From positions 1-20,970 of the forward strand of contig BDIP01000171.1 of NCBI GenBank assembly GCA_003568945.1: a stretch of 20,970 nucleotides of DNA, in the 5' to 3' direction. This document shows positions 1-8,697 of the stretch, in pieces. Made by a program: the position numbers and the translations under genes. The DNA is from Kipferlia bialata. Taxonomy: Eukaryota > Fornicata. The notes below the pieces were generated by a model. It did not search any database and was not told where the DNA came from. It saw nothing but the letters and a program-made list of their open reading frames with translations. The first letter of the stretch is position 1. The number at the start of each line of letters is the position of its first letter.

Positions 1-542
1 GAGATTGAGAGATATTACCCACTGCCACACCCTCAAAGTCAGACAGGGTCAAGTCAGCACGGTACGTTACTACTGTGTGTCTCACTGAATAGGGTTCACT
101 CTAGTGAATCGTCTCTCTCTGTCTCTCTTGGCTTCTGTACATATATGCATTTTCCCTTTCATCCAGCCTCTCTGAGTGGCACTACATAAATAGTAGTCTC
201 TCTCTCTCTCTGTAATCTCGATTTACACTTCTACCATTCGTGGCTAACCCCCAGTCATACGAAGAAACATCAAGATTACTCTGTGTCTCAATGAATTCGC
301 ATGATATATACTAGAGATGTGTATTCTTCTATATACGTATATGTATAGGTATACTCCCTCACACCCAGTCTGTCGCGGGAGCATCATAGCTTCTGTCTCC
401 CTCATGCCATGTTGTATGATTCATACATACATACTATACTAGTGGATATATGTATTCATCTAATGCCCCAGTCTGTCTCGGGAGCAGTCCATCAAGCGTG
501 CCAGGAAGATTGAGAGAAGGCACTCGTCGGCACTCTTAGGTA

Positions 543-579
<37 letters not shown>

Positions 580-1158
580 TATACATGTATATATACCGTA
601 CTGGTGTATATATATGTATAGTGCCAGGAAGATTGAGAGGAGGCACTCATCGGCACTGCTAGGTACTGTATATACACATATATATATGTGTGTATATCCG
701 TTGTATATGTGTGGTAAGTCACTCATTCTCTGTGGCCCTTCTGGCCATGAGGTAAGTATACGTGACACACGTATTCATATACTGTAGTATATCATAGTTC
801 CCACTGATACCAGCCCTCCTTGCCTATGCATTAAAATAGACATATATATACTAACATCAGCCCTCCTTGCCAAGCACGATGAGGCAGAGCTGGAGAGGCA
901 GAACATGGGGACAGAGGGGTCCATTCAGGAGAGAGTGAGGTATAATTAGTGTATATATATATATGTATATTAAGAGAGAGAGAGAGAGAGATGGACAGAA
1001 CATGGGGACAGAGGGATCCATTCAGGAGAGAGTCAGGTATGATACCTATGTATATGTGTATATATATATGGAGAGAGAGAGAGAGAGAGACAGAACATGG
1101 GGACAGAGGGATCGATCCAGGAGAGAGTCAGGTATAAGGGTATATAGATATACATATC

Positions 1159-1190
<32 letters not shown>

Positions 1191-1696
1191 CAGAACATGG
1201 GGACAGAGGGATCCATTCAGGAGAGAGTCAGGTATGATACATATGTATATATATATACATATATATACTGTACTCATATACATGTATTTGTTTACATATG
1301 CATTATATATACACCCACCCCAGGCTGCAGCAGATGTTTGACACCGAGAGGGCCAATGAGAAGCAGGAGCTGGTTACCCTGGCAGCTAAGCAGGTTAGTG
1401 TGTTTGTCCATTTTTGAACAAGTCTGTGTTCAAGAATACTACCCAGTTTTCTTCTTATCCCTTGGAGCGCAATGAGCTGAGAGAAGAGAGAGAGAGAGAA
1501 AAAAAAAACAAAAAAAAACAGACAGACTAGGTCTCTCATTCTCTACATATATATACATTTCAATGTGTACAAATATGAGTGTTTGTGTGTTTGTATGTGT
1601 CTTTAGTAACTGCACATCTTCTCATCATAGGAGCTCATCCTGGTCAATGAGCTGGAGAGGCTTGGTCTCAGTCCCGCAGACCTCTGGGGCAACTAA
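1..1696 (+). CDS. 3' part of a charged alpha-helical protein (5' end outside window)
   Basis: Not recognised. Supported exons are 472-539, 861-939, 1324-1393 and 1631-1696. Their phases fit without adjustment (68, 79, 70 and 66 nt) and give about 93 residues ending LGLSPADLWGN and a TAA at 1694-1696. The peptide is rich in K, E, R and Q, with segments such as RARKIERRHSSALL and NEKQELVTLAAKQ, so helix or coiled coil is likely. Exon 1-61 (donor CACG|GTACGT) and a small exon near 255-282 (acceptor AACCCCCAG) probably belong to the gene, but their frame is not settled; one reading joins them in phase 1 then phase 2. A stretch at 709-751 ends in a strong donor (GAG|GTAAGT) but does not fit the frame, and joining 539 directly to 861 does. 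Echoes of exon 861-939 follow it three times. The next gene converges on this one. Confidence 0.6.
369..826 (+). repeat. Exon echoes around exon 472-539 and before exon 861-939
   Basis: Position 369-384 repeats the acceptor and first bases of exon 472-539 (CAG|TCTGTCKCGGGAGCA). Position 622-662 repeats its last 41 bases plus the donor (TAG|GTACTG). Position 814-826 repeats the acceptor and first bases of exon 861-939 (CAG|CCCTCCTTGCC). Each copy is cut off at low-complexity DNA. The upstream copies hold acceptors and the downstream copy holds a donor. Confidence 0.75.
551..576. repeat. (TA)n microsatellite in an intron
   Basis: Uninterrupted TA dinucleotides shortly after the 5' splice site at 540. 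TA-rich sequence just inside the donor is the usual state of introns in this window. Confidence 0.95.
993..1231 (+). repeat. Three downstream echoes of exon 861-939, separated by (TA)n and (GA)n
   Basis: The last 40 or so bases of exon 861-939 recur at 993-1036, 1091-1131 and 1190-1231. Each starts after a GA run at GACAGAACATGGGG and ends in CAG or GAG followed by GTATRA. The spacers are TA-rich then GA-rich. The copies differ by a few substitutions, for example ATCGATCC in the second against ATCCATTC in the others, so they are not assembly stutter. Confidence 0.9.
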
Positions 1697-2090
1697 AGGG
1701 TCTAGAGGGAGAGAGAGAGAGAGAGAGAGACAGTTCTTTGTGTTGATGATGTAACACTGTGTGTTTGTGCCAATGTGTCTGTTTGGACAAGAGTGGCACT
1801 GGCAGTAAATGATTGATTGATTGATTGGTTGGTTGGTTGGTTGATTGATTGATTGGACAAAGGGTGGCACTGGCAGTAAATGATTGATTGATAGTATGTT
1901 GAACAAGGTCCCTGACATTCTAAGCTTATTGCAGTGTATTATTATCCTAGGGTGTGGTTCAAAAGTCACCGAACATAGAACTTAATAGGCCTAGAAGACA
2001 GGTCCGAGCCACAAATAGTCAATGTATTCCTATACAACCAGCTATCTATCTACTACATATATCTAATATATACCATCTACACTGTAGATT
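1697..2090. other. Convergent intergenic gap between gene 1 (+) and the kelch gene (-)
   Basis: A 394-bp gap that starts with a GA run (about 1709-1732) and holds the GATT-type tandem duplication at 1785-1895. AGTAAAT occurs at about 1804 and 1877 and fits the AGTRAAY poly(A) signal known from Giardia, so these may be 3' processing signals of gene 1. No further gene is seen. A 15-bp palindrome CTGTAGATTCTACAG at 2082-2096 overlaps the stop of the kelch gene. Confidence 0.6.
1785..1895 (+). repeat. Tandem duplication with GATT/GGTT microsatellite in a 3' flank
   Basis: GACAAGAGTGGCACTGGCAG followed by TAAATGATTGATTGA occurs at about 1787 and again, nearly identical, at about 1857. (GATT)n and (GGTT)n lie between. 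This is the exon-echo pattern in non-coding DNA: a unit of about 70 bp whose junction sits in a microsatellite. Confidence 0.85.
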
Positions 2091-5000
2091 CTACAGATCC
2101 ATGTTAGCAATGCACTCCCTGAGTGTCCCATGTGGGAACACCACATCGGTGTTGAGGGAGACCTTACTCTCTCTCTCTCTATGAATACATCTTTACCATA
2201 TCGGTGTTGAGGTCCTCTCTCTCTCTCTCTCTCTCTCTATGAATACATCATCACCATATCGGTATTGAGGGAGACCACCATACTCTTGACGCCAGTCACC
2301 CTGAGTGGGTATAGTATAGTGGTGCCCTCACCGAAGGACACCACCCCAAAACTATCACACATCCGCTGGGAGGCGGCATAGGAACGGTACCGATTGGTGT
2401 CGTTGGGGTGTGGCTTGGGTGATGACCCTCTGCCTACTTCCACCCACTCGTCACTGATGGTGTCGTAGAGCCAGAGATCCCTCCCGATCTCTGCAGTCTG
2501 GATACTCCTGAGAATAACGGATATGTCAGAATAGAGGGATATATATGTAGACTAGAGACCAGCAGACCTATATGCAGATTGACAGTGTTTCGCACTGTTG
2601 ACTGATGATTCCTGTATACAACGCATATGTATAGATATATAATATAGGTGGCACACATATGTAACATATGATATGTATTGTATTCAGAAACCATACAGCA
2701 CACTCTGGCACACTATAACACTCTATACCTGACCCAGAGAAGGAAGCGTCCCAGCGTGATAAGAGCAGAGGGGATAACTGATGTCCCTTTTGGTACACTT
2801 GGCACCAGGTCGGGTCTTGGGAAGGGCCTCAATCTCTCCCACTCCAAGGTGGAGGGGGAGAAGGAGTGGAAGCAGGTATCACCATAGCCCTTCAAGGGCC
2901 CCTTGTGCTTACACCCTAGATGGTCTAGGGGGGTCTTCTTTCCCAGACAGTAGAGCCTATCCCCGCACACACCAGCGTAGTGCAGTGTTACCAGGGTAGG
3001 TGCCACTGGTTGGCATGTCAGAGTGAGGCCTGTTTTACACGTAGGGTCTCCCGTATAGCGAAGCAGGGAACCCACGAGCTCTCGGTTGGACTGCACACCC
3101 CACACCAGTGCGTATAGTGTGCCATCTACAGCGAAAGCATAGGCGTTGACCCTAGACCCAGGGGGTGCGTGGCAGTCTGGCCTAGAAGATCAATCATCAA
3201 TCATCAATCAATCAATCAACAGTATATGAGGAGGAGGAGTATAGCTGACAACTGACGCCAACGGGGTTCATATGCATATGTGTATATACATACAGGCATT
3301 ACCCACCTCCGGTGCCTGATGGTGCTCCACTCCTGGGTGGCATGGTCTAGTACATTGACCTTATGGAGGTCTGTGTCGATGCAGTACGTGCAGCCATTCA
3401 GGGTGGCAGAGGTAAGGCGGTCTGGCATAAGACGAGAGGGAGGGAGGGAGAGAGAGAGATAGATGACAGGAGCCAAAGACAGCTGAGACATAAGAATGGA
3501 TTATGAGCGGATATCTGTCTTCGATGAATGGAACAGAGTCCTCAGAAAAGATGGAACAGAGGTAGAGAGAAAGAGGTAAGCACTGAAGTAGGAGCGGTAG
3601 TGTGAGATATAGGGAGGAAGAGAGAGAGAGAGAGAGGCTCAAGCAGAGGTGGAAGAGGTCAGCGAGCTGAGCGAACCTGTGGAAGATATACTAAGATACT
3701 ATAATACCAAAATACTAAAATGCTAAAAATGCAGATCATGAATATTACCCCATAATATTTCACATACATCTTATACAACACAGTTCACAAAAAGAACCAT
3801 ATATAGTATGTGAATGCGGGTGGTTGGTATGTATTATCATATGGATACCTAGTAAATGTATATGTATGTGATGTGTCGGAAAGGATGTCAGTGTTCACTG
3901 TGTATACCTAGTGAATACTGGAGAGTGGGTTCCTTGAGAGGTGTTGTAGATGCAGAGCCCTGGAAGGTGGGGTTTGTTGGCGACACTGAGCCTCTTGTGA
4001 CCCCAGACACGGGGAGAGACCTGGGGTTAGTGTATCGCATATACACATACTGACACAGAAATAGGGAGAGACCTTGTGGTGTGCTAGAGTCCAACTCCTC
4101 ATATTTGAAAGCTCGCATTACCACAGTAATTGAGGCTACTCATTGAGGCGGTGACTACTAAGATTGCGAACACTGTATAGTATTCAATGAGTTTAGAGAG
4201 TGCTATAAGTTCTCTTTATACTTTACCACACAATATTGATTAATACTGTTAATGCTCTACATATGAGACTAATACTGGATACCTAATGGCAGATCATACT
4301 TATGCATTTGCGAACAGTGTATAGAAGACTGCAACGAGGGTAAATTATGACATAGAAAACCTAATTGCAGTCCTAGGACGATGTTCCTCGCCATAGTGCA
4401 CAGCTTCACCCACTACTTGAAGTACCTGGAGTGAGCACAGAGTACAAACATTGTTTACAGTGAATACTATACACTACATTATAGACTAGACTACAATATA
4501 GTCTAGCTACTTGAAGTACCTGGAGTGAGCACACATATAGGCAATATTATAGCACACACTCAGATTCGCTAAAAATCTATAGAATATTCTATGGATTTGA
4601 CTACAATATAGTCTAGCTACTTGTATTCTCATGCTAAATCCCATCCCTAACCTCACCTTAACTCAAAGAGGATGGTATATCTATATATTTACGATAAATC
4701 CGTTGATCACAATACTAGACACAGAAAAGAGAGAGTATAACAATACAAGGTGTTGTACTACACACTCCATGTGTACCGGTACATATAGGTTTTTGAAGCA
4801 CGCATATACTAGAATTGCATAGTGTGTACATGTAGTATGGTATATACGTCACATTATTAACGTGTACATCTATTGTGCTCACAAATACATATGTATGTTG
4901 ACAGATATATAGATATATATTTATATATATATATAGAGAGAGAGAGAGAGATTGTGCTCACAAATACATATGTATATAGACATATATATATATATATATA

Positions 5001-6585
5001 TATTAAACATCATAGTGTGAGTACGTATATACATATATATATGACTGTATCCTATATATCATACTGTATAATTGTACCTCCCCGTGCCCCACCGGATGGT
5101 ATATCTGCCACTGGGATCTAGTCCTGTTTGAGACTCCTGGCATAAAGGGTCTAGAGGAGAGAATAGAGAGAGAGAGAGAGAGAGAGATGGTGACGAAAAG
5201 ACTAGGTATCGATCTCAAGGATAATCGAAAATAGAAGAGTATGGAGGAAGAGAGAGGTATATCAGATACGCTGAATACAAGGGTCTAGAGGAAGAGAGAG
5301 AGAGAAGAGTACCTGTGTCAACAGGGCTCGGCATCTGATACACCCTGAGCACCCATGGGAGCTGGGTTAAAGGGTGTAGAGAGAGAGAGAGAGAGTGAGA
5401 GAGTAGAAAGAGATACCCTGATGACCCAGGTTACAGGCTACACAGTACATAGAATATAGCGTATACATATACATTGTGTGTATACCTCTCTCTGACTCCA
5501 CTGTCTGCACCTCTCACTATGAGTATAAGAATACATTCATAAATATATACTATATATATAATTATATATATATGTGTGTGTTCATATATGGTATACATAT
5601 ATACTATATACATATACCTCCCTCTGACTCCACTGTCTGCATCCGTCACTATGACCATCACAGTACAGAGACCGCTTGCCCTGGGTCTTCTTTCTGAACA
5701 GCCGAAGGTGGTATCCGTCCTGATAGTAAGATACCATTCTTACTAGTAAAACAGTAAGAGAGAATAATGTATACTTCTTTCTGAACAGCCGAAGGTGGTA
5801 TCCGTCCTGCTGTTACACTATATATATATATATATAATAGCATTATATATACATATACTGTATATGATATGCATATATATACTATATCTATTATACTATA
5901 TATACATATAAAGAAATACTGTTGTGCCTTGGACTATATATATATATATTCTATTCTATTATATTTACATATAGAGAAACACTGTTGTACCTTGGAGCCA
6001 ATGTTGACTGCACAGCTGCAGTATATCTTGTCGGCACATATCAGGTAGGTGGCCTGAGAAGAATCTGATGTCAAGATCTCTCTCTCTCTCTATATGTATA
6101 TGTATGTGTGAGTGAGTGTGTGTCACTGGTGTGAGGGTGTAGAGAGAGAGAGAGTGCATGGGGGGGTCAGGACGAGACTACTCTGAAGGTGAGTGGAACG
6201 TGGTGAGAGAATGGGTGTCGCGAAAGGAGGGGAGAGAGAATACTCAACACGCGTGCTACTTGAGTGGTTGGAAAGAATGTGTAGGGAGAGAGGGAGAGAG
6301 AATACTCTGCCCCTCTGCTACTTCTGTATAGTGGGACACGGAGAGAGAGAGAGTATAGTTGAAAAGAGGGTGTAGGGAGAGAGAGAGAGAGTACTCTACA
6401 CCTCTGCTACTTCTGTATAGTGGGACACGGAGACTCTCCGTCGGAGAGAGAGAGAGAGCATTGTTGAAAAGAGGATGTAGGGAGAGAGAGAGTGTGTTCT
6501 GCACCTGCGCCCCTTCTGTACCCATCTGGGACTATCCACTTGGTACCAGAGGCATCATACATGGCCTAGAGTAAAAGGGCGTAGG

Positions 6586-6635
<50 letters not shown>

Positions 6636-6663
6636 CATCATACATGGCCTAGAGTTAATGGTG

Positions 6664-6705
<42 letters not shown>

Positions 6706-7481
6706 CATCATACATGGCCTGGTGTTAGAGGGTGTAGGGGGGGAGAGAGAGAGAGAGAGGGGGACCATAGATGACCTGGTGTTAAGGGGGTTAGAGGTTG
6801 ACAAAGGGGGGGAGTGAGAGGGGCATGTTTCGATGGATAGAGGGGGAGAGAAGGGGGAACATCACACGTGGCATTTGCTGTAGCATGTGCAGAGAGAGAG
6901 AGAGAGAGAGAGACAGAGTGATGTACCAGCCATAAGACACATGCAAATGTACAGGTCATACCACCGGTGTACAGATATATCTGATAGGACAAACGCAATC
7001 TGGATTGGAGCGTATCTACCATATCTTTGATAGTACACATCTGGTATGTTGACTGTATTGGGTGTATCGTATCTAGTATATGCTCTTCACCACACCTTTA
7101 GCAGGTCAGACATCCTAGGGAGTCTCATTCCGTATGTAGAGATAATATATATATAGACTATAGAGAGTGTGTATTATACATAGTATCCAGTGTTATAAGG
7201 ACTGGTATTGTATGTGCCACACCTTCAGCAAAAAGGTCAGACAGCGTATATATTCTCTGACACATGCTATTGTAGAGCTAGTATTGTAGAGCTAGTATGT
7301 CTATTCTGTAGTGTAGTGTATGTGTCGAGAGGTATAGATATATATATATATATATAAATATGTGCCACACCTTCAACAGGTCAGACAGTCTGGGAAACCT
7401 CTCACTCCACAGGGAGAGTGGTAGACCACTCTTCCGTGCTCTAACCTCAGTCGGCACATAGCAAACAGCCTTCCGGCCCAT
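2091..7481 (-). CDS. Kelch-repeat beta-propeller protein, 13 exons, about 538 aa
   Basis: Exons in transcript order: 7481-7371, 7040-6927, 6565-6505, 6064-5991, 5719-5618, 5361-5313, 5136-5078, 4425-4361, 4020-3908, 3421-3307, 3181-2729, 2507-2279, 2162-2091. They sum to 1617 nt with every phase matching and a TAG at 2093-2091. Kelch-like blades are visible: ATYLICADKIYC (about 100-111); NGCTYCIDTD with VNVLDHATQEW (259-281); VDGTLYALVWG (306-316); CGDRLYCLG (360-368); RDLWLYDTISDEW (448-460). Kelch propellers usually act as protein-binding scaffolds; no partner can be inferred. The first 95 residues (VCYVPTEV, SERFPRLSDLLK, IYLYTGG) are faintly doublecortin-like, which is only a guess. The start is uncertain: ATG 7481 lies one base inside a good acceptor (TTTTAG|T), and a phase-compatible exon lies at 7652-7560. 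The last junction (2279/2162) is ambiguous because VVSLNTD is repeated there. Echoes surround most exons. Confidence 0.65.
2141..2280 (-). repeat. Threefold echo at the last intron of the kelch gene
   Basis: Complements of the CTCAAYACCGATRTG block (peptide LNTD) occur at about 2258-2275, 2199-2212 and 2141-2160, with CT runs on the + strand (GA on the sense strand) between them. The last copy leads into the terminal peptide VVFPHGTLRECIANMDL. The first copy is the tail of the preceding exon. The exact splice pair is therefore undecidable by eye, though the protein is nearly the same for each choice. Confidence 0.75.
3182..3306 (-). other. Intron with (AATC)n run
   Basis: Between exons 3421-3307 and 3181-2729. 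It contains a short ATCAATC tandem run at 3189-3219 (+ strand reading) and TA-rich sequence. No other content is seen. Confidence 0.6.
3422..3907 (-). other. Long intron with exon-like scraps
   Basis: A 486-bp intron between exons 4020-3908 and 3421-3307, with GA runs on the + strand. A segment at about 3650-3688 starts after a good acceptor (TTCCACAG|G) and reads FAQLADLFHLCL but has no donor. One near 3500-3560 reads DSVPFIEDRYPL and also lacks a donor. They look like echoes or decayed exons, because the phases of the flanking exons match without them. Confidence 0.45.
4061..4080 (-). repeat. Acceptor-side echo of exon 4020-3908
   Basis: On the - strand, CACAAG|GTCTCTCCC repeats the start of the exon at 4020 (CCCCAG|GTCTCTCCC). 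It lies upstream of the exon, as acceptor-side echoes do here, and is cut off after about 20 bases. Confidence 0.65.
4426..5077 (-). other. 652-bp intron of the kelch gene with internal repeats
   Basis: Between exons 5136-5078 and 4425-4361. It holds an acceptor-side echo of exon 4425 at about 4511-4535, a 24-bp direct repeat at 4489-4512 and 4599-4622, and a 14-bp palindrome ATAGAATATTCTAT at 4579-4592. A near-duplicate GTGCTCACAAATACATATGT occurs at about 4876 and 4953, with TA and GA runs between. A scrap near 4735-4630 after the acceptor TGTGTCTAG has no clear open frame into the gene. Confidence 0.6.
5430..5535 (-). repeat. Echoes between exons 5719-5618 and 5361-5313
   Basis: On the - strand, about 5535-5494 repeats the last bases and donor of exon 5719-5618 (GCAGACAGTGGAGTCAGAG ending GAG|GTATAC). 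About 5450-5430 resembles the acceptor side of exon 5361 (AACCTGGGTCATCAGGGTAT). The donor echo lies downstream and the acceptor echo upstream of its parent. Confidence 0.75.
5772..5936 (-). repeat. Echoes between exons 6064-5991 and 5719-5618
   Basis: On the - strand, about 5813-5776 repeats the acceptor and first 30 or so bases of exon 5719 (CAG|GACGGATACCACC). About 5936-5914 repeats the end of exon 6064-5991 and its donor region, but the donor reads AAG|GCACAAC instead of AAG|GTACAAC, so it appears decayed to GC. Confidence 0.8.
6244..6430 (-). repeat. Three downstream echoes of exon 6565-6505
   Basis: The parent exon ends TACAGAAGGGGCGCAG|GTGCAG. Diverged copies with the core TACAGAAGTAGCAGAGG lie at about 6430-6393 and 6342-6304, and a weaker one at about 6267-6244. 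They are separated by GA runs (+ strand) and a block reading CCCTACAYCCTCTTTTCAAC on the - strand. Each keeps a GT or GG after the exon-like end. Confidence 0.75.
6586..6790 (-). repeat. Acceptor-side echoes of exon 6565-6505 within long (GA)n arrays
   Basis: On the - strand the start of the exon (TAG|GCCATGTATGATGCCTC) is repeated at about 6656-6633 and 6726-6703, and more loosely at about 6782-6760 (CAG|GTCATCTATGGTCC). The + strand shows GA arrays of about 40-50 bp at 6586-6634 and 6666-6704. Three acceptor-like sites therefore precede the real one. Confidence 0.85.
7099..7250 (-). repeat. Two downstream echoes of exon 7481-7371
   Basis: The parent ends TCTGACCTGTTGAAG|GTGTGG. Copies at about 7247-7216 (TCTGACCTTTTTGCTGAAG|GTGTGG) and 7127-7099 (ATGTCTGACCTGCTAAAG|GTGTGG) both keep a usable donor. 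The intervening sequence is TA-rich. Confidence 0.85.
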
Positions 7482-7559
7482 ACTAAAAGACCCTAAGGGA
7501 GATATGAGGAATTCTCTGGATCAGTCTCCGAATATACAGAAAATCGGAGTTTTTGTGAC

Positions 7560-7652
7560 CTCAAGAATAGCTGTATGATGACTGCCATATCAACTATCCG
7601 TCGACTATGCACATAAATATGGTGGAACTTAGACGAGAGCCGTATTTTGCAC
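7560..7652 (-). other. Candidate 5' exon of the kelch gene
   Basis: On the - strand, acceptor CTCTCACAG precedes an open 93-nt segment (CKIRLSSKFHHIYVHSRRIV and onward) that ends TTGAG|GTCACA. Its end phase fits the acceptor at 7483-7484 just before ATG 7481. If real, the kelch protein is longer at its N-terminus and its start lies further upstream. Acceptor and phase support it, but no homology is recognised. Confidence 0.35.
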
Positions 7653-7722
7653 CTGTGAGAGAGGTGGAAAGTGACGAGGAAGATGTACAAATGGAGTCCT
7701 TGTGCCTGAGATCTATAGGGAG

Positions 7723-8050
7723 AATGCCCAGTGGGCTATCAAGAACTCCCTAATGTTCAAGACTGGGAACCTGTAATTGACACAAAGTAAGTATATGTCA
7801 GTAACAATGTATACCTTCCTCGGTAGTGAGTATATCAACACGTGGACTATCGAGAACTCCCACACGTTCAAGACTAGGAATCCTGAATCTTGAATCATGA
7901 ATGGATATCTGTAGAGGAAGGAGCGAATGACTTTGAGATAAAGACTGTTTGTATCATGAAGATAAATTATGATAGTAACTGTGCATACAGAGAGGTGGTC
8001 AATTCTTGACAACCTCCTCATGTTCAAGACAAGAAACCAGGGTCTGTGAA
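7723..8050 (-). repeat. Three diverged tandem copies of a 50-55-bp unit
   Basis: On the - strand the core GTCTTGAACRTDWGGRRGTT occurs at about 8045-7995, 7890-7840 and 7770-7720. The last two are preceded by acceptor-like ATTCAG and TTACAG. The open frame reads FLVLNVWEF and FPVLNIREF. The arrangement matches acceptor-side echoes of an exon starting at 7770, possibly an untranslated one, since no frame continues to a donor. Confidence 0.6.
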
Positions 8051-8058
8051 TGGATTCC

Positions 8059-8077
8059 ATAATGGAATTTCCATTAT
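8059..8077. repeat. Perfect inverted repeat ATAATGGAA-T-TTCCATTAT
   Basis: Nine-base arms around a single T, between two - strand genes. It could be a protein-binding palindrome. No function is indicated. Confidence 0.7.
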
Positions 8078-8141
8078 AGAAACCAATAACTATGTATTAG
8101 TAAGTGAAAGTATCACACATATGCTTCCTAGTCTCCAAGCG

Positions 8142-8178
8142 CCTATGCTAGGATACCTGATAGGTATCCTTTCATAGG
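8142..8178. repeat. Strong hairpin with a symmetric internal loop
   Basis: CCTATG, then CT, then AGGATACCT, loop GAT, AGGTATCCT, TT and CATAGG. That gives 15 paired bases with one 2x2 internal loop. It lies about 500 bp beyond the stop of the USB1-like gene and about 660 bp before the kelch start. Confidence 0.7.
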
Positions 8179-8697
8179 TATTACCAATGAATAGAAGAAG
8201 AAAGGAAGATCATATCAACCGGCAACACAGCCTGTGTTACTAATATACACGTTGGACAACCATCTACAAATCAAAGAGCACGTGGTCTATTAATAGTGTC
8301 TTTTGATGCAACGACTACTGGACGATGTGCCTACGTTTCCACTGAGCGCAATGTGTTACTACTAGTAACTTACTAGGCCTAGTAGCATGGTGCACTCCAG
8401 TGTCTGATGACATGCAAACTGGCAAAGATGAAGCGGCAGCAATGTCATTCGGAGTGTTTGACATATACATATCCCACCCCTGCCGGAGATGTTCTGCGGC
8501 AGAAAGGCCTGACAAAGGACCTGAGCAAGAGCGCTCCTTCGCTCTGCTGCCTTACTTCTCATCACTTCCTCTCCTATTCGCAATACAGTTCTTATACCTG
8601 ATTTCACATATCCGACGCTATCGTTGATCCCAAAGAGAGTCTCTCGGGTATCACAATGTCATTCACCCAGAGAGGGCATTTCTCTCTCTACTTGTGC

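Larger units (their letters stand above)
7653..8697. other. Gap between the kelch gene and the USB1-like gene
   Basis: About 1 kb with no exon that can be placed with confidence. It holds a threefold diverged repeat (7723-8050), an 18-base inverted repeat (8059-8077) and a longer hairpin (8142-8178). The open stretch 8607-8362 (- strand; peptide LAQVLCQAFLPQ) is not flanked by consensus splice sites and also has open frames on the other strand. The promoter of the kelch gene and the 3' end of the USB1-like gene should both lie here. Confidence 0.5.

Noticed and set aside
709-751. Exon reading SLILCGPSGHE with a strong GTAAGT donor in gene 1
   Set aside because: No frame fits between exons 472-539 and 861-939, which join in phase with each other. 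It may be a decayed echo or an alternative exon.
949-1475. Long ORFs made of RERERE, SLSLSL or YIYIYI
   Set aside because: These and many similar ones in the window are translations of GA, CT and TA microsatellites running through introns.
3888-4124. ORF starting ATG at 4124 or 4102 as the first exon of the kelch gene
   Set aside because: Its only possible donor is the acceptor-side echo at about 4070, and its phase gives a stop in the next exon. Exon 4425-4361 joins 4020-3908 and then 3421-3307 in perfect phase without it.
5420-5450. Tiny exon reading CNLGHQ in the kelch gene
   Set aside because: It resembles the acceptor side of exon 5361-5313, and the phase is correct without it.
6304-6430. 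Small exon reading HYTEVAE in the kelch gene
   Set aside because: It is a repeated, diverged copy of the end of exon 6565-6505; the phase from 6505 fits the acceptor at 6065 directly.
8362-8627. Coding region in overlapping ORFs on both strands
   Set aside because: No consensus splice sites flank it, the frames are open on both strands, and no family is recognised. Left as an unassigned gap.
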